Of a stretch of DNA of 64,000 nt, positions 19,380 to 31,004 are shown in pieces. The notes under the pieces were generated by a model. The model ran no database searches, had not been told where the DNA came from, and was given only the letters and a program-made list of their open reading frames with translations. The position numbers were made by a program, and so were the translations under genes. This stretch comes from Aedes albopictus (lineage: Eukaryota > Arthropoda > Insecta > Diptera > Culicidae), in NCBI RefSeq assembly GCF_035046485.1, contig NC_085137.1, forward strand, positions 443,614,334-443,678,333, in the 5' to 3' direction. Numbering within the stretch: position 1 is the stretch's first letter; each line of letters opens with the position of its first letter.

Positions 19380-20610
19380 CGAGAGTCTAGACAATTGATC
19401 TGATCCTTCTCAGATCCTTCAAGGAGTTTCGTCTGAGATTTTTCTGAAATTATGTTACGGAGTCTTCCTAGAGTTCTTCCAGGAATGTCTTCTGGGATTC
19501 CTTCAAAAAGTTGTTTCTGAGATTTCTCAAGGAGATTGCCTGCGATTTTTCAATTTTTTTTTCTAGAATTTTTTCGTTAGGTGTTTTTGAGATGTTTTTA
19601 GAAATTCTTTTTGGAATTTTTCAGGAAGTTCAGGAGTTTATTCTTAGATTATTCATGGAGTCCTGCTTGACTATTAATCTGGACTTTCTTCTAGTTTTTT
19701 CTTTCAAGAATGTCCTCTGAGAAAAGCACAAGTAACTTTTTTGGAATTTTGATAAGTTTGTTTCGGATGTAATGCTGGAATTGCTTCAGTTATATCTTCG
19801 GAGATTTCTCCAGAGATTTGTTCTCAGCTTCTTGAAGGTTTTTTCCAAAGATTTTTTTTTGAAAAGGTCTTATGGGATTTCTGGTTTAGAAATTTATTGT
19901 AAACATTTAGGATTTCTCAAGAATGTCCTTCTGAACTCATCACGAACATCCCATCTGCTATTTTTCTTTCGAAAATCTTCCTCGTTGTGTTATTCATTAC
20001 TTACTGAGCATCTTCCGTGATTTTTTGTCCAGATGAAATAACAGAAGCAATTTTAGGAGGATCAGGATAAATCCCAGAAAAAACTTTTGCAGAGAAATGA
20101 GTGTAATCAGTTTCGTACCTTTTAATTACACTCTATTTTGTTTATCCTTTGACAGATACGCGTACTTCGACTACCAGTGTCAGTTATCCACTGACTGATT
20201 GCACTCATTTGAAGAGGGTATTCTGCTTAGAGGGTTCGAAAAGTCGGTACAAAGATCTTTTGCAGAGATCTTAAAAGGAACTGCTTTGAGAATATCGGAA
20301 GGAACTTCTGGAGAAACCGCAGAAAAACTTCAGAAAAAAATACTAGAGGAATAAATTCGAAAAAAAAACCTTCGAAGAGAACACAGATCCTCTATAAAAA
20401 TCTCAGTGAACAGATCTGTAGGAATCCCAGTAGGAACTCCTTAAAATATTCCATAAGTATGAATGCAAGAAAAAACAAAGAAAAATCTTCCTGGAAGACT
20501 CCCAGAAGGACCTTAACAATGAATCCCAGAAAAAGTTTAAAAAAAATCCAAAACAACTTCTAGGAGAACTACCAGAAGGAGCTGACGAAGGAGCTCTAAA
20601 GTGATTTCAG
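19380..20610. repeat. Strand-switching decayed minisatellite 1
   Basis: 19380-~20040 runs as TTTCTGGGATTCCTTCAAGA-like units; ~20045-20610 runs as the complement (GGAATCCCAGAAGGAACTCC-like). A small inverted-repeat insertion (AATGAGTGTAATCAGT ... ACTGATTGCACTCATT, ~20096-20211) sits near the switch. Confidence 0.65.
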
Positions 20611-20719
20611 GGATTTTGTTTCATAATTTCATAAAACTTCACGCGTCACAAGAAAATATAATCAAAAAACTGCCACTTTTCCGGGGAATACAGTTGACCA
20701 GAAGATCTAAAAAAGGGTG

Positions 20720-21050
20720 TCCAGTCATTTGGCCGAATGCCGTTTGGCCGAATAGTGATTAAAAGAATTCAGAAGATGTTTTTGTCATTCTAACTGCCAA
20801 TATGATCATCAGAAATATTTCCTTCTTTAAATCATAGGCTATTCTTTCTAGTTTTGACATTCAGAGATTAGTTGGTGTTGAAACTGCCTATATTTTATCA
20901 CAGATTTTTCCTGCTTTGACTCATAGGCTGTTCTTTCAAGTTATACTGAGGCTGGGAACAGTGGTATGGTCACTTGAGTACATCTATGATGTTTCGGCCA
21001 AACGGCATTCGGCCAAATGGTATTCGGCCAATAACCCGGAACCCTAGAAA
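20720..21050. mobile_element. Fold-back element with GGCCGAATG ends
   Basis: Begins GTCATTTGGCCGAATGCCGT and ends with inverted GCATTCGGCCAAATGGTATTC. The interior (20760-20960) is the complement of the satellite at 2690-3130 (AGGCTATTCTTTCTAGTTTT). Confidence 0.7.
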
Positions 21051-21059
21051 GGTGGTTAA

Positions 21060-21430
21060 TGTAACCAAACAAACTCAAAATGACTTAAACTGATCTACCA
21101 TCGAATCATGGCACGTCGAATGTTGATTTATTTTAATAAAATATTTGAAAAAAATACTTGAGAAGTTATCAAAATAAATTTAAGCAGACTCCCTTCAAAT
21201 AATTTTTGCCAAAAAAGCGGATCACTTGCAAAATTTCTGATTGAATTTTTACCTATGTTTTTGGAACACTTTGAGAAGCGGACAATAAACTATACACTGG
21301 AACCTCTTTTTATGCCAGGGGCTGTGAGTCGACAAATTAAAAATATGCATAAATTTAAAAGGGCAAAAATATAGTTAATTTTCTGCATAAATTAAGTCAG
21401 GGGTTTAATGAGGAAACTTAGTTCACGAGA
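21060..21430. other. Unassigned AT-rich sequence
   Basis: No gene or repeat terminus seen. Confidence 0.4.
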
Positions 21431-22920
21431 ACAGTTCTTACTTCCGGGCATTTGAGATGAAACAAAGAGGATTTGCAGGAAGTTTACAGAGAGCCCAACA
21501 AAAGGGGGTTTTATAGGGGCTCAGGGCCATTTTTGGAGCTTTTTGAGGGCGTTCCGACGGGTTTCGTTTGTATTTCAAAGGGTTTACATTGAATTTAGGG
21601 GCGTTTAAATATTACGGGAGTTTCGGAGACGCTTCAAGGGACAATAAGGGCGATTCAGGGAGGCCTCAGGAGCCTTTAAATGGCGTTACCAGGTTTTCAG
21701 GAGCATTTCAGGAAGGTTTAACGGCGTTCTGAGAGGTTTTTTGGTAATTTGATAGCATTTCAGGGGCACTCAGGGTTGAAAGGCCCCTACTGGCATTTCA
21801 AGAACGCTTCAATGGGTCAGTAGGTCGGCTCCAGAGGCACATTCTCCTCCATTTGGACGCTTCAATGGGATTATGAAGATTTCAGGGACGTTTCCTGGTA
21901 TTTCAGGAGTGCTTTTCGAGTTTGTTTCAGGGAAATTTCAGATGCCTTTCAAGGGTATTTCAAGGAGAGGTTTCAGAGACATTTCGGCATAAGGCATTTC
22001 AGAGGCGTTTCAAAGGGTTTCAGAGTGTTTCTTGAGGTCTCAAGAACATTGAAGGGGCGTTCAGGGGTACTTCAAAGGAATTGTGGGGATTTCAGGAGTA
22101 TTTAAAAAGTGCAAAGCTCTGGACCCTAGCAAGTAACACCGTGAGATCTCCTGAAATGCTCCTGAAACCTCCAGGTACCCCCGAAAGTCTCCTGAAACAC
22201 TCCTGGGACCTATAAGTACTCATCTGAAACCCCTTAGGACTCCCTGGAATGCACTTAAGACTAACTACAACGTCCCTGAGACCTCATGAAACACCCCTGA
22301 AATCGCCTGAAACACCCCTGAAACACCCCTGAAACTCCCTGAAGCGTATCTACTACTGGCACCCACTGGAACTCCCCTCAATCCCTTTGGAAACTTTTTA
22401 AACATCCCACAGAGCTTCTAAAATGCTACCCAAAGCGTCACATAACAACTCCTGGAACCCATTAGAAACTTGGTAGGACCTCTTGAAACGTTCTTGATAC
22501 CCCGTAAAGCACTCCAGAGATCCCTGAGAATGCCCCTGATAGCCAATGAGATCACCTCAAACTCCCTGGGGCATCCTAAAATGTCCCTGAGATCCCCTGA
22601 AATGCCCAATGAGACCCTCTAAAACACCTTTGAGACTCTCTTGAATCCATCTGACATCCCTTGGGCGCCTTGAAACGCCCCTGAGACCCACCGAAACAAT
22701 CCTTAGACCCATTGAAGCACCACTGAGACTCCTTGAAATCCCCCTAAAACACTCTGGGACCCATGGGACCATTGAATCGCGCTCCTGAGACCTCTGGAAC
22801 CCCCTAAAACGCGCCTGTGACCACTTGAAAGGCAGAAACTCTTCTGAAATAACCTGAAGCGCCCTGGGTCCCCTTTGAAATGTCCTTGACACGCCCCTGA
22901 GACTACATCAAACGCAATTG
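21430..22920. repeat. Strand-switching minisatellite 2 (TTTCAGGGGCG)
   Basis: 21480-22110 is built from TTTCAGGGGCGTTTCAGGA-like units; 22130-22915 is the complement (CCTGAAACGCCCCTGAGA-like). The switch is at ~22110-22130. Units are ~20 bp and diverged. The long frame on the minus strand at 22557-22892 is a by-product of the period. Confidence 0.8.
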
Positions 22921-23239
22921 AGACCAGCCAATAATGTAGACTCGATTGGCATCACCCAAAATAAGGAGAAAAAACTGCAGTAAGGGAGCGTATCTTATTA
23001 GGAAGAGAGAGGAGTCTGGGATTGTGTGATGAGCCATGTATCAGGAGGTATAGAAAAATATACTACGAGGAGCGGAGGAGAAATAAAAAATCGGCCAAAA
23101 CATGGCCCTAAACCTAGAACCAATTATTTTGTGGTTTTGAATCGTATTTTTGTAAGAAAATTGGGAAGGTCATATTACAATTTTGCCTCAAAGTCCTGAA
23201 ATAATCAAATTTTAGGGTGATGCCAAACTCTGCAGGTGT

Positions 23240-24810
23240 TGCAATTGGTTATCCACATGATTATCACGGGAATCTCTCCAGGAATTTCTCCTGAATTCTT
23301 CCAGGATGTCCCCCGGGAATTTCACAGAGAATTTCCTCAGGAATTATCTTCTTCAGAACATCTGAACATCTTCAGAAATTTCTCCAGGAATTCGGTCAAA
23401 ACATTCTCCAGGAATACCTCCGGGAATTTCTTAAGGAATTCCTCCGGAAATGTCTCCGGGATTTTCTGCAGGAAATCTTGCAGGAATTGTTTTGGGAATT
23501 TCTTCAGGACATCTTGCAGAAAAACCTCCAGAAGTTCTTCCAGGAATTCTTCGGAAATTCCTCCCGGAATTCTCCTGAAATTCCTCCCGGAATTGCATTA
23601 GGAAATATTGCGGGATCTCAGGAAATCCTCTGGGAATTTCTCCAAGATTTCCTCTGAGAATTTCTCTAGGACTTCCTCCAGGGATTCCTCAGGAACTTTC
23701 TCTATGAATTTCTCCGAGAATTCCCTCAGCAATTCCTCTGGAAATTTCTTTAGGAAATCCTCCTTCCTGGAGGCATCGTCGGAGTAATTCCTGAAGATAC
23801 AGCCGGTGGAATTCCTGAAAAAAATCCCGGAAGAAGTCCTGGAGAAACTACCGAAGGAATCACCGGAGGAATTCCTAGAGGAATTCGTGGAGAAATTCCT
23901 GGAGGAAGTCCTGGAGAAATTCCTGCAGGAAGCCCTGAAGGAATTCCCATTGGAATACCAGGAGAATTTTTGGGAGTTTTTTCTAAAGAAATTCCTGAAG
24001 AAATTTCCGGAGGAATTCTTGCAGAATCACCGGAGTAATTCATGGAAGAATTCCTGGAGGGTTTCCTGAAGAATTCCCGGAGGAGTTCTGGGAGACATTC
24101 CCGGAGATGTTCCCGGAGGAACTCCTGGAAAAAATCTCGGAGAAATTCATGGAGAAATTCTTGGAGGGTTTCCTGAAGAATTCCCGGAGGAGTTCTCGGA
24201 GACATTCCCGGAGACATTCTCGGAGATATTCCCGGAGGAACTCCTGGAAAAAATCTCGGAGAAATTCCTGGAGAAATTCTTGGAGGAATTTCTGTTGGAC
24301 ATCCTAGAAGAATTCACGGAGGAAATCCCGGAGGAACTCATGGAGGTATTCCTGGGGAAATTCTCAGAGGAAATCCTGGAGAAAAAAATCCGGAGAAATT
24401 CTGGAGAAACTCCCGGAGGAATTCCTGGAAAAATTTCCAAATGAATACCTGGAGAAATTACCGAGAATTCCTGAAGGAATCCCCAGAAGAAATCCCGAAG
24501 GAATTGCAAGAAATATTCCCGGTACAATTCCTTGAGGAATCCCTGAAGCAGTTACTGGAGGAATCCCCGGAAAAATTACCGGGGAATTTCCTGAAAATAT
24601 TCCTGGATGAAGATCTTGTGGAACCCCCCGTGGATTTTTTGTAGAAAATCTCGGTGGAATTCCCGAAGGAATTCCTGGGAAAATTCCCGGCGGAATTCCT
24701 GGAAAAATTCTCGGAGAAATTCCCGGTGGAATTCCCGGAGGAATTCCTGGAAAAAATCCCGGAAGAATTCATGTAGAAATTCCCGGAAGAAAATCGGAAC
24801 AACAGAAGCA
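23240..24810. repeat. Strand-switching minisatellite 3 (GGAATTCCTGGA)
   Basis: 23270-23765 reads TTTCTCCAGGAATTCCTCCG; 23790-24810 reads the complement (CGGAGGAATTCCTGGAGAAA). The switch is at the palindrome-like TCCTTCCTGGAGG (~23760-23774). Units of ~15 bp, the best preserved of the three. Frames on both strands (for example 23750-24217 minus, 23806-24069 plus) are period artefacts rich in E/F/L/K or S/R/N. Confidence 0.85.
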
Positions 24811-24849
24811 TTGTGGCAAAATTTGTCTGCATGAGGGGGTCAAAGTCAG

Positions 24850-25790
24850 TGTAAAAGTATTGCCTATTACACCACCGTACTCGACCGCCTACTATCCTGC
24901 CAAATAGCTCTTAGCTTGCTGAACCAGTATGCTGAAAACGAAATACTTCTTGTTCATTAGGGTGTTCATACAAGTATTTTTTGATACTAGACGGAACCTA
25001 TCGAATAATATCAGAACCAAGGACACTATTTACGTCTTAATTTCTCTTCACTTTCGGAACAATGTGCAGAATTGTTTGAACGTTTTGATTGCTGCTGTCA
25101 CCTATCGTCACCATTGCTGGATAGATCTCAACCTGCCGAACATTTTTTTCAGAAAACGTCATGCTTCTAGATCATAAGAGTATCGAGATATACGTGTTTA
25201 AATATTTTACACAAGGTGCCACCTAGCAAATAAATCACGCATCAAAGGCTCAACTATCCAGACAGCTTTCAGCTTGCTGAAGAACTTTGTTGAAGACGGA
25301 ATTATTCTATCTTATCAGGATTCTGAGATATAGAAGTTTGAACATTGTTGACACTGGCGCCACCTAGCGGACGATTCTCGAACCAAAGGCGCCATTGCCA
25401 GATAGTTCTTAGCCAGCAGAACAACTTTGCCGAAAACGGCATTCTTCTACCTCACTTGGGTATCGAGATTTACGCATTTGAATTTTTCAGACACAAGGCG
25501 CCACCTAGCGGACAAATCCCATACCAAAAACTTTACTATCAGATAGTTCTGAGCTAGCTGAAGAACTTTGCCGAAGACAGCGTCATTCTATCTTATCAGG
25601 TTTCTGAGATATGAGGGTTTGACCATTTTTTACACTGGCGCCGCCTAGCGGCTGCATCACGAATCAAAGTCGCCGTTGCCAGTAAGTTCTTAACCTGCTG
25701 AACAAATTCGCCGAAGACACTATGCTTCTACCTCATCGGGATCTTGAGATATACGTTGTGCAAAGTATGTAGCCCTAAGACAATCCGGAA
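24850..25790 (+). repeat. 141 bp tandem repeat carrying GCGCCACCTAGCGG
   Basis: Clear units start at 25215, 25356, 25497 and 25637 (spacing 141, 141, 140), with a decayed one before. Shared blocks: GGCGCCACCTAGCGGAC, CAGATAGTTCTTAGC, GAAGAACTTTGCCGAAGAC and ATCTTATCAGG. The GCGCC(A/G)CCTAGCGG block resembles a CTCF site. Confidence 0.85.
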
Positions 25791-26021
25791 TATCTCCAGA
25801 ACCATGTGGACCAGGCACCCATGTCCCCGGAATCTTAAACTAGATGAGTTTTTCGTGAAGTTGTGAAAATTTCATCAAAATCCGTTCAAAAACAACAAAG
25901 TTATGACCATTTTTGTGCTTTTCCGAAGGTGGAAAATGTATGTTGGCTGGATGAAGATTAAAGTAGGTATTTTAATCGATAATAACTGTTATGCACATGG
26001 TTGAATACTTCAAGTTTCCTG

Positions 26022-26294
26022 CACAGATAAAAATAATGAGATTTACACATCATGTAAACTTCATTTTAGTCATGTAAACTTAGTGTTATGATGGTTTACA
26101 TGATATATCATGTAATTTTGTGTTATATGTCATGTAAACCCTCAGAGTCATGCTGAATTACATGACATATAATGGAAGTTTACATGATATTTCATGAACT
26201 TTACATGATATGTCATGTAAACTTCTATGATATCCCACGCTCCAATTATGTGCATCATATGTCACAGAATGTTAAACTCTTTTTTCGATCTGTG
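26022..26294. mobile_element. MITE with CACAGAT termini
   Basis: CACAGAT at 26022 and ATCTGTG at 26288-26294; the interior has multiple CATGTAAAC / GTTTACATG inverted pairs. Confidence 0.75.
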
Positions 26295-26498
26295 TGATTT
26301 CCATTAAAAAACCATTGCTGCATTTCTTTCAACTCGCATAAGTAAAGAGTAAAGGGTAAGAGACGAACGAAGCAACTATGCCGAACTCTGTAAATAAGCT
26401 GTATTGTTCTATGAGTTCATCTTAACATATTCTGCTTGTATTTATTTTTATCTGATCATCAATAGTGCTTGTAGAACTGATACCAAGTAACATATTCC

Positions 26499-26763
26499 AC
26501 ACAGAAAAAAATATGTAATTAAAATTCAGCGAGAAATGCACTTTTACATGAGATATAATGTTAAATTACATTACCATCGTGTAAATTTCCGCCAACCATC
26601 GCGTAAACCATCATGGACTCCAACCGGTTACGTGACTATTAGCGGAAATTTACACGATTGTAACGTAATTTTACATGATATCTCATGTAAATATGCACTA
26701 ACTCTAGCATTTCCTTTATGTGCATGATTTCTCGCTGAATTTTACATGAATATTTTTTCTGTG
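26499..26763. mobile_element. MITE with CACAGAAAAAA termini
   Basis: CACAGAAAAAAATATGTAAT pairs with TTTACATGAATATTTTTTCT/GTG; further in, TTCAGCGAGAAAT pairs with ATTTCTCGCTGAA, and GTGTAAATTTCCGC with GCGGAAATTTACAC. Related to the element at 26022-26294. Confidence 0.82.
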
Positions 26764-26794
26764 CAGTTAAATAGACAAGATGCGGTTCTTAGAA

Positions 26795-26895
26795 ACATAA
26801 TAAAACCAATATGAAAGGTATGAGGTTTTATGACGGTTCTCAAAACCTCTACCAGACTTATTTGTCATCAAACTGTTAGTTGGAATATTCAATAT
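26795..26895. mobile_element. Decayed CCCAAGTAAC-family MITE
   Basis: Interior blocks AATAAAACCAATATGAAA, TTTTATGACGGTTCTCAAAA and CCTCTACCAGAC match the family, with outer ends eroded. Confidence 0.6.
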
Positions 26896-27034
26896 TTCAA
26901 GGAGTTTTTATATATCGTTAAGCTCATTTAAATAATGCAAATTCATGAACGAAATATTTTTAAAATCAATTAAATATAAAAATCAGATTTTTATATAGTA
27001 GCCTATAGTAGCCTTCAATAAATCGAATACTCAC

Positions 27035-27183
27035 CTGGTGCACTTTGAGATCAGAGTCGTAGGGTAGCGTTTTGTCCCACAGGTTCGGCCCCAGGAACGC
27101 CGCCTGTGCCTCGACGTTCCACGGGTCGCCATCCTCTTTGTGTTTGTCGTCGCCGCAGATGTCTTTGTTATTGCTTGATTTAC
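27035..27183 (-). CDS. Pdp1: Pdp1 upstream coding exon (PAR bZIP factor)
   Basis: Exon lying 5' of the 13852-13624 exon in the same minus-strand gene. Minus-strand acceptor TTTTCAG (27190-27184) and donor GTGAGT (27034-27029). It is 149 nt: 2 nt completing a split codon, then 49 codons. The translation has a charged, low-complexity start (KSSNNKDICGDDKHKEDGD) and then the conserved block AFLGPNLWDKTLPYD, which matches AFLGPTLWDKTLPYD of vertebrate HLF. It ends LKVHQ in phase 0 and continues directly into YADLDEFLSENG of the next exon, as the two blocks do in HLF. This block is part of the proline/acidic activation region upstream of the PAR domain. The preceding exon must end with one extra nucleotide, and I could not place it with confidence. 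Confidence 0.95.
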
Positions 27184-29440
27184 CTGAAAATAGAAAGACT
27201 ACTATTAATTATAGATTTGTTTGGTGAAAATTATAACGCGTACGGGGTTAGAGAACACAAAAAAACGGGGGGAAAACTGGACAAACACACACACGGACGC
27301 ACGGACGCTGCTGCTTTTGGTTAGGGTACTCTTAGGATGATTTTGGGTTTTATAGTGGTTTTAATGAGTCGGATGAGCTTTGGAAGCTGTATTAAAACCT
27401 TGATAAAACCAAAAATGTCGCAAAGGAGCTGAAAAGTTCAACATGATGGTGAGTAAAAAACAAACTTCAAACGTTCAAACGAAATCAAAAGTTCTTCTTT
27501 CATTTAGGAATATCATCGACGAGGAAAGGAAATCGAGAAAACCCCCGCTAAGAAACAGAAGCTAAGCCGCGGAAGCGGCGGAAGCTGAGAAACAGCTGAA
27601 CAACAGCTCATAAATCTCTACAAGTGATCATCTCATCGGGGGAACACTGCACTGTGGCGAGACGCTCGCTCACCATTCACACGAGAAAACGCTAACGGCG
27701 TAATAAATCTCATTAACTATTACCGCACCTTTTGATTCAATTTTCCGCCAGGGGTTTTTTTTTTCTTCTCTCTTCTATGTCGGCGGAAGAAGTGAGTGAA
27801 GGCTCCAGGGAGGATTGAAGCAGATCAGCACAGATCTTCAGCAGAGACGGAAGAATGGCAAAAGAAAGGAAAGAAAATTGTCTGTGCCTGCGGCACCGTC
27901 TATGGATGTCAAGGAAATAGACATGTGGAGATTGTGGTATACTTGTAGGGATGTCAGTCTTATCTGAATATGTTACAAAGAGATCATTTTTTTGTTTATT
28001 TAGTCTGTCAATCTTTCGACAATTTTGAATCAAACAATACCACAATTTCTTCAATTATGTATTTTGTATAAAAGAAGTCTCACGTATTTCATAGAATGTC
28101 TCCAGCGTTTTTATCTATTTCATTCATTATTCACCAAAGGAATCAATTCCTGTCATGTAAACTACGCATGTAAACCAATTCTTCACCGAAGCGGCTTTCA
28201 CCAACGCAACGATTCAATCCAGTGATCTACATATTACGCAACATTTTCCTCAACATTGTTGTTCGAACTACTTCTCCGAAAGCACCCTTCCAACCCTGGC
28301 AACTCCCCATCCAACAGTCATTGTTTACGAAAGAAGAAAGCAGCAACTGGCGGCAGAAACAATCGACACTCATTAGGCACTGTGATACAATGCATGTATG
28401 CAGTGTAAAGGAAGAGACCCCTGAACACGCACCCAAGTCTACGATACGAGTGCTGCGTGCGCACCTTGATCGGAAACAACATAAATAAACCACAAACACA
28501 CTGCCTTCGACTCGCGCTGCAGTACGGGACCGAACCGGCTTCAGGCCACATTATTGGATGCTAGTAGGTCTACCCCGGTCGCACAGTTACTTGGAGTATC
28601 TCGCTCCACACGTCCCCACGCTAGTCCCCACGGATAAACACTCTATTATGTGGAAGCTCGAATGCACATACCTAATGCACGCCGCACAGAAACGGACCAC
28701 TGGGGGTAGGTGAAGTCGATGTAAAATGCTCAATCCGATGTGGAATCCTATCTTAAGGTATTGGAAAAATGGAACGAGCTCACCGCGTGTCGGTTCCAGA
28801 ATGCTTTGTAAACAATTAAACGCCTAAATATATGCACCGCCCAATACATAGATGATCGTCGACAGTGCAATTTGAGGTCCCAAATCACACTTTTTCCAAC
28901 GAAGTGGTGCCGTAATGTTGGCTGAATTCCAAACATGGTTGGCGTCGTCGTCGTGGTCGTCGGAACTCGCGGAACTCTAAACCTGTTAGAGGTAGAGGTA
29001 GGTAACTGGGTAGAGCCGCAGCAGCACGGAGCGGAAAGTCACACAATTTCACTTTCGCTTTCAGCTCGAACGGGGAGAAGGAATTACCACAGCAGTGTTA
29101 TGTTGTTTCTCCTTCGTCGGTGTCTTTCTTCGCTGCGGCGACCGTTTCTTCTTCGCTGGGTAAGCTGGGTTTTTGATGGCGGAGTTTTTTCGATTTTTCG
29201 TGATCGACGATAAATTTGACTATAGGTTATAATGGTTAAGTTTTGAATAATGAGGATCATTTATCTGGAACGAATTGTTCGTTAATAGGAGCTTTCATAT
29301 CACTCAAATACTTCCCCTATCTCGTGTCTTCGTACTGCAAAATTTGGTTTGAATCGGTTGATCAATTTGAAAGCCATGGCTACTTTTCTGACTTGAATCA
29401 GTATCGAACTAAACTACACGGGAATAAATAAAACCCAGGC
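27184..29440. other. Single-copy sequence upstream of Pdp1 exon
   Basis: Likely Pdp1 intron. Moderately GC-rich around 27540-27700 and 28900-29200, with short simple runs. No exon could be placed on the minus strand that ends with the single extra nucleotide required by the 27183 acceptor. Small open frames lack family motifs. Confidence 0.45.
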
Positions 29441-29442
29441 AT

Positions 29443-29579
29443 CCCAAGTAACATTTTGATGACCAAAAACTCTAGTAGAGGTTTTGAGAACTGTCATAAA
29501 ACCTTATAGTTTTCATTTTGGTTTTATTATGGTTCTGAAAACCTCTTCTAGACCATTTGACTAAAAATAGTTAATTGGG
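29443..29579. mobile_element. CCCAAGTAACATTTTGA MITE
   Basis: Starts CCCAAGTAACATTTTGATGA and ends TTTGACTAAAAATAGTTAAT/TGGG. Internal inverted pair: GTAGAGGTTTTGAGAACTGT with GGTTCTGAAAACCTCTTCTA. Confidence 0.85.
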
Positions 29580-29589
29580 ATTGAACCCA

Positions 29590-30340
29590 TCAAAAAGAAG
29601 CGTTTAGATTAAAAAACGAAAAACGGTTTAGCAATCTGTATCAGGCAAACGAACAGTTTAGACCAGCTCCAGATTATACAAGTTTCAAATAATACGAGTA
29701 TCATTTACTCTCAGATTCAAGGACAGCTTAAGGTAAAACCAACTTTTGGTTTGATCAGTTTTTTATTATACCGGTTTCAGATTAACCAGTTGACATTAAG
29801 TCATATTCTGTTTCTTCAGTTTTAGACGAGATATGAAACTTTTATATAGTAGGTTCATATTACATAAAACTGGTTCTTAAACGTATTAGACTTGGTTCTA
29901 GGTTAGGACGTTTGACTGATTTTAACCATTGAATAGGTATAATCGTGTCTTGGTGTTTCCAAAAGATTTTCATTAGGATCGGTTGGCTCATTCCGTAGTA
30001 ACGATTTATTTAGACTAGTTTTGGATTATATGAGTTCCATATAAGACCAGTAACACTTAAGACAAACCCTATTGGCAACTTTAACTTTAAACAAAATCAA
30101 TTGAAGATTTGATCAATATTTAATTATACCGATTTTAAATTATACCAGTTGACATTATACTTTAACATTATACCAGTTTCAGACGAGATGAAGCTTCGAT
30201 TTGACCATGTTCACATTCTACTAGTTTCAAATCATACTAGGCTAGTGGCAGATTAGACCAGGTTTAGATACAAATTGGATCAGATTTTGATTGGATGAGA
30301 TTCGGATAACTCCAGATTCATTATACGAGTTATAACCTAT
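29590..30340 (+). repeat. Ancient decayed minisatellite (AGATTATACCAGTTT)
   Basis: Repeated AGATTATACCAGTTTCAGAT and GACATTATACCAG-type phrases at irregular spacing. The period is no longer exact. Confidence 0.5.
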
Positions 30341-30594
30341 GCAGGTTGGCATTCACTTCCGGGTGGCGTGCTGTGAAATACTTTTTGAAATCTATAGGAA
30401 CTCAAAATTCAATATCTTGCATTTGAATATTTCCTCAACGTTTCTAGAAATGTGAGACGTAACAGTACTTCTAGAACGGATGGGGTAACCTTTGAACCAG
30501 TGTCTGCATGGTTCAGAAGGACTTCGAACAGTATTTCAACAGCGAAGAGAGATCAATTCAGGCGGAAACTCACATAAATCTAAATTGTTGATCA

Positions 30595-30853
30595 GAATGC
30601 TTCTCTGGTCAGAGTGCCTAGTGGTTAAGACTATGGAACGCCAATCCGGAGATGGCGGCTTCGATTCCCGTTCCGGTCGGGAAAATTTTCTCGACTCCCT
30701 GGACATAGTGTATCACTGTATTTGCCACACAATGTACAAATTTATGCAATGGCAGGCAAAGAAAGCCCTTCAATTAATAACTGTGGAAGTGCTCTAAGAA
30801 CACTAAGTTGAAGAGCGGTATAATGAATAAGAAGAAGAAGAAATGCCTCTCTG
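30595..30853 (+). mobile_element. tRNA-derived SINE, (GAA)n tail, with target duplication
   Basis: SINE 30607-30841, same family as 12921-13189, lacking the AGTGGGGACGTAGAGCC segment before the tail. Flanks AATGCTTCTCTG (30595-30606) and AATGCCTCTCTG (30842-30853), one mismatch. Confidence 0.88.
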
Positions 30854-31004
30854 ACGCCATTACTTACGCTGGTGAACTCATGGACATCACTTTGAATTCG
30901 ATGGACCACTGGACCAGTCATAATCGAATTGAAACCTTTGGATACTGGAATCCCCCAACCTTCGTATGATGATGATGATCACAACAGATGTGATTTACCG
31001 TGCA

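Larger units (their letters stand above)
13853..27034 (-). other. Pdp1: Pdp1 intron, 13,182 bp
   Basis: Intron between the two recognised Pdp1 exons, bounded by GTGAGT at 27034 and CAG at 13853 (minus strand). Roughly the first 1.8 kb next to the downstream exon looks single-copy. The rest is mobile and tandem DNA annotated separately: MITEs, a SINE, ~303 bp, ~150 bp and 141 bp tandem repeats, and three strand-switching minisatellites. Confidence 0.85.

Noticed and set aside
23750..24527. Long overlapping open frames on both strands
   Set aside because: The ~15 bp period has no stop in several frames; the residues simply repeat the unit and no domain is present.
27737..28054. Minus-strand frame as the missing Pdp1 upstream exon
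   Set aside because: It does not end in the phase required by the 27183 acceptor at a usable donor, and has no conserved block.
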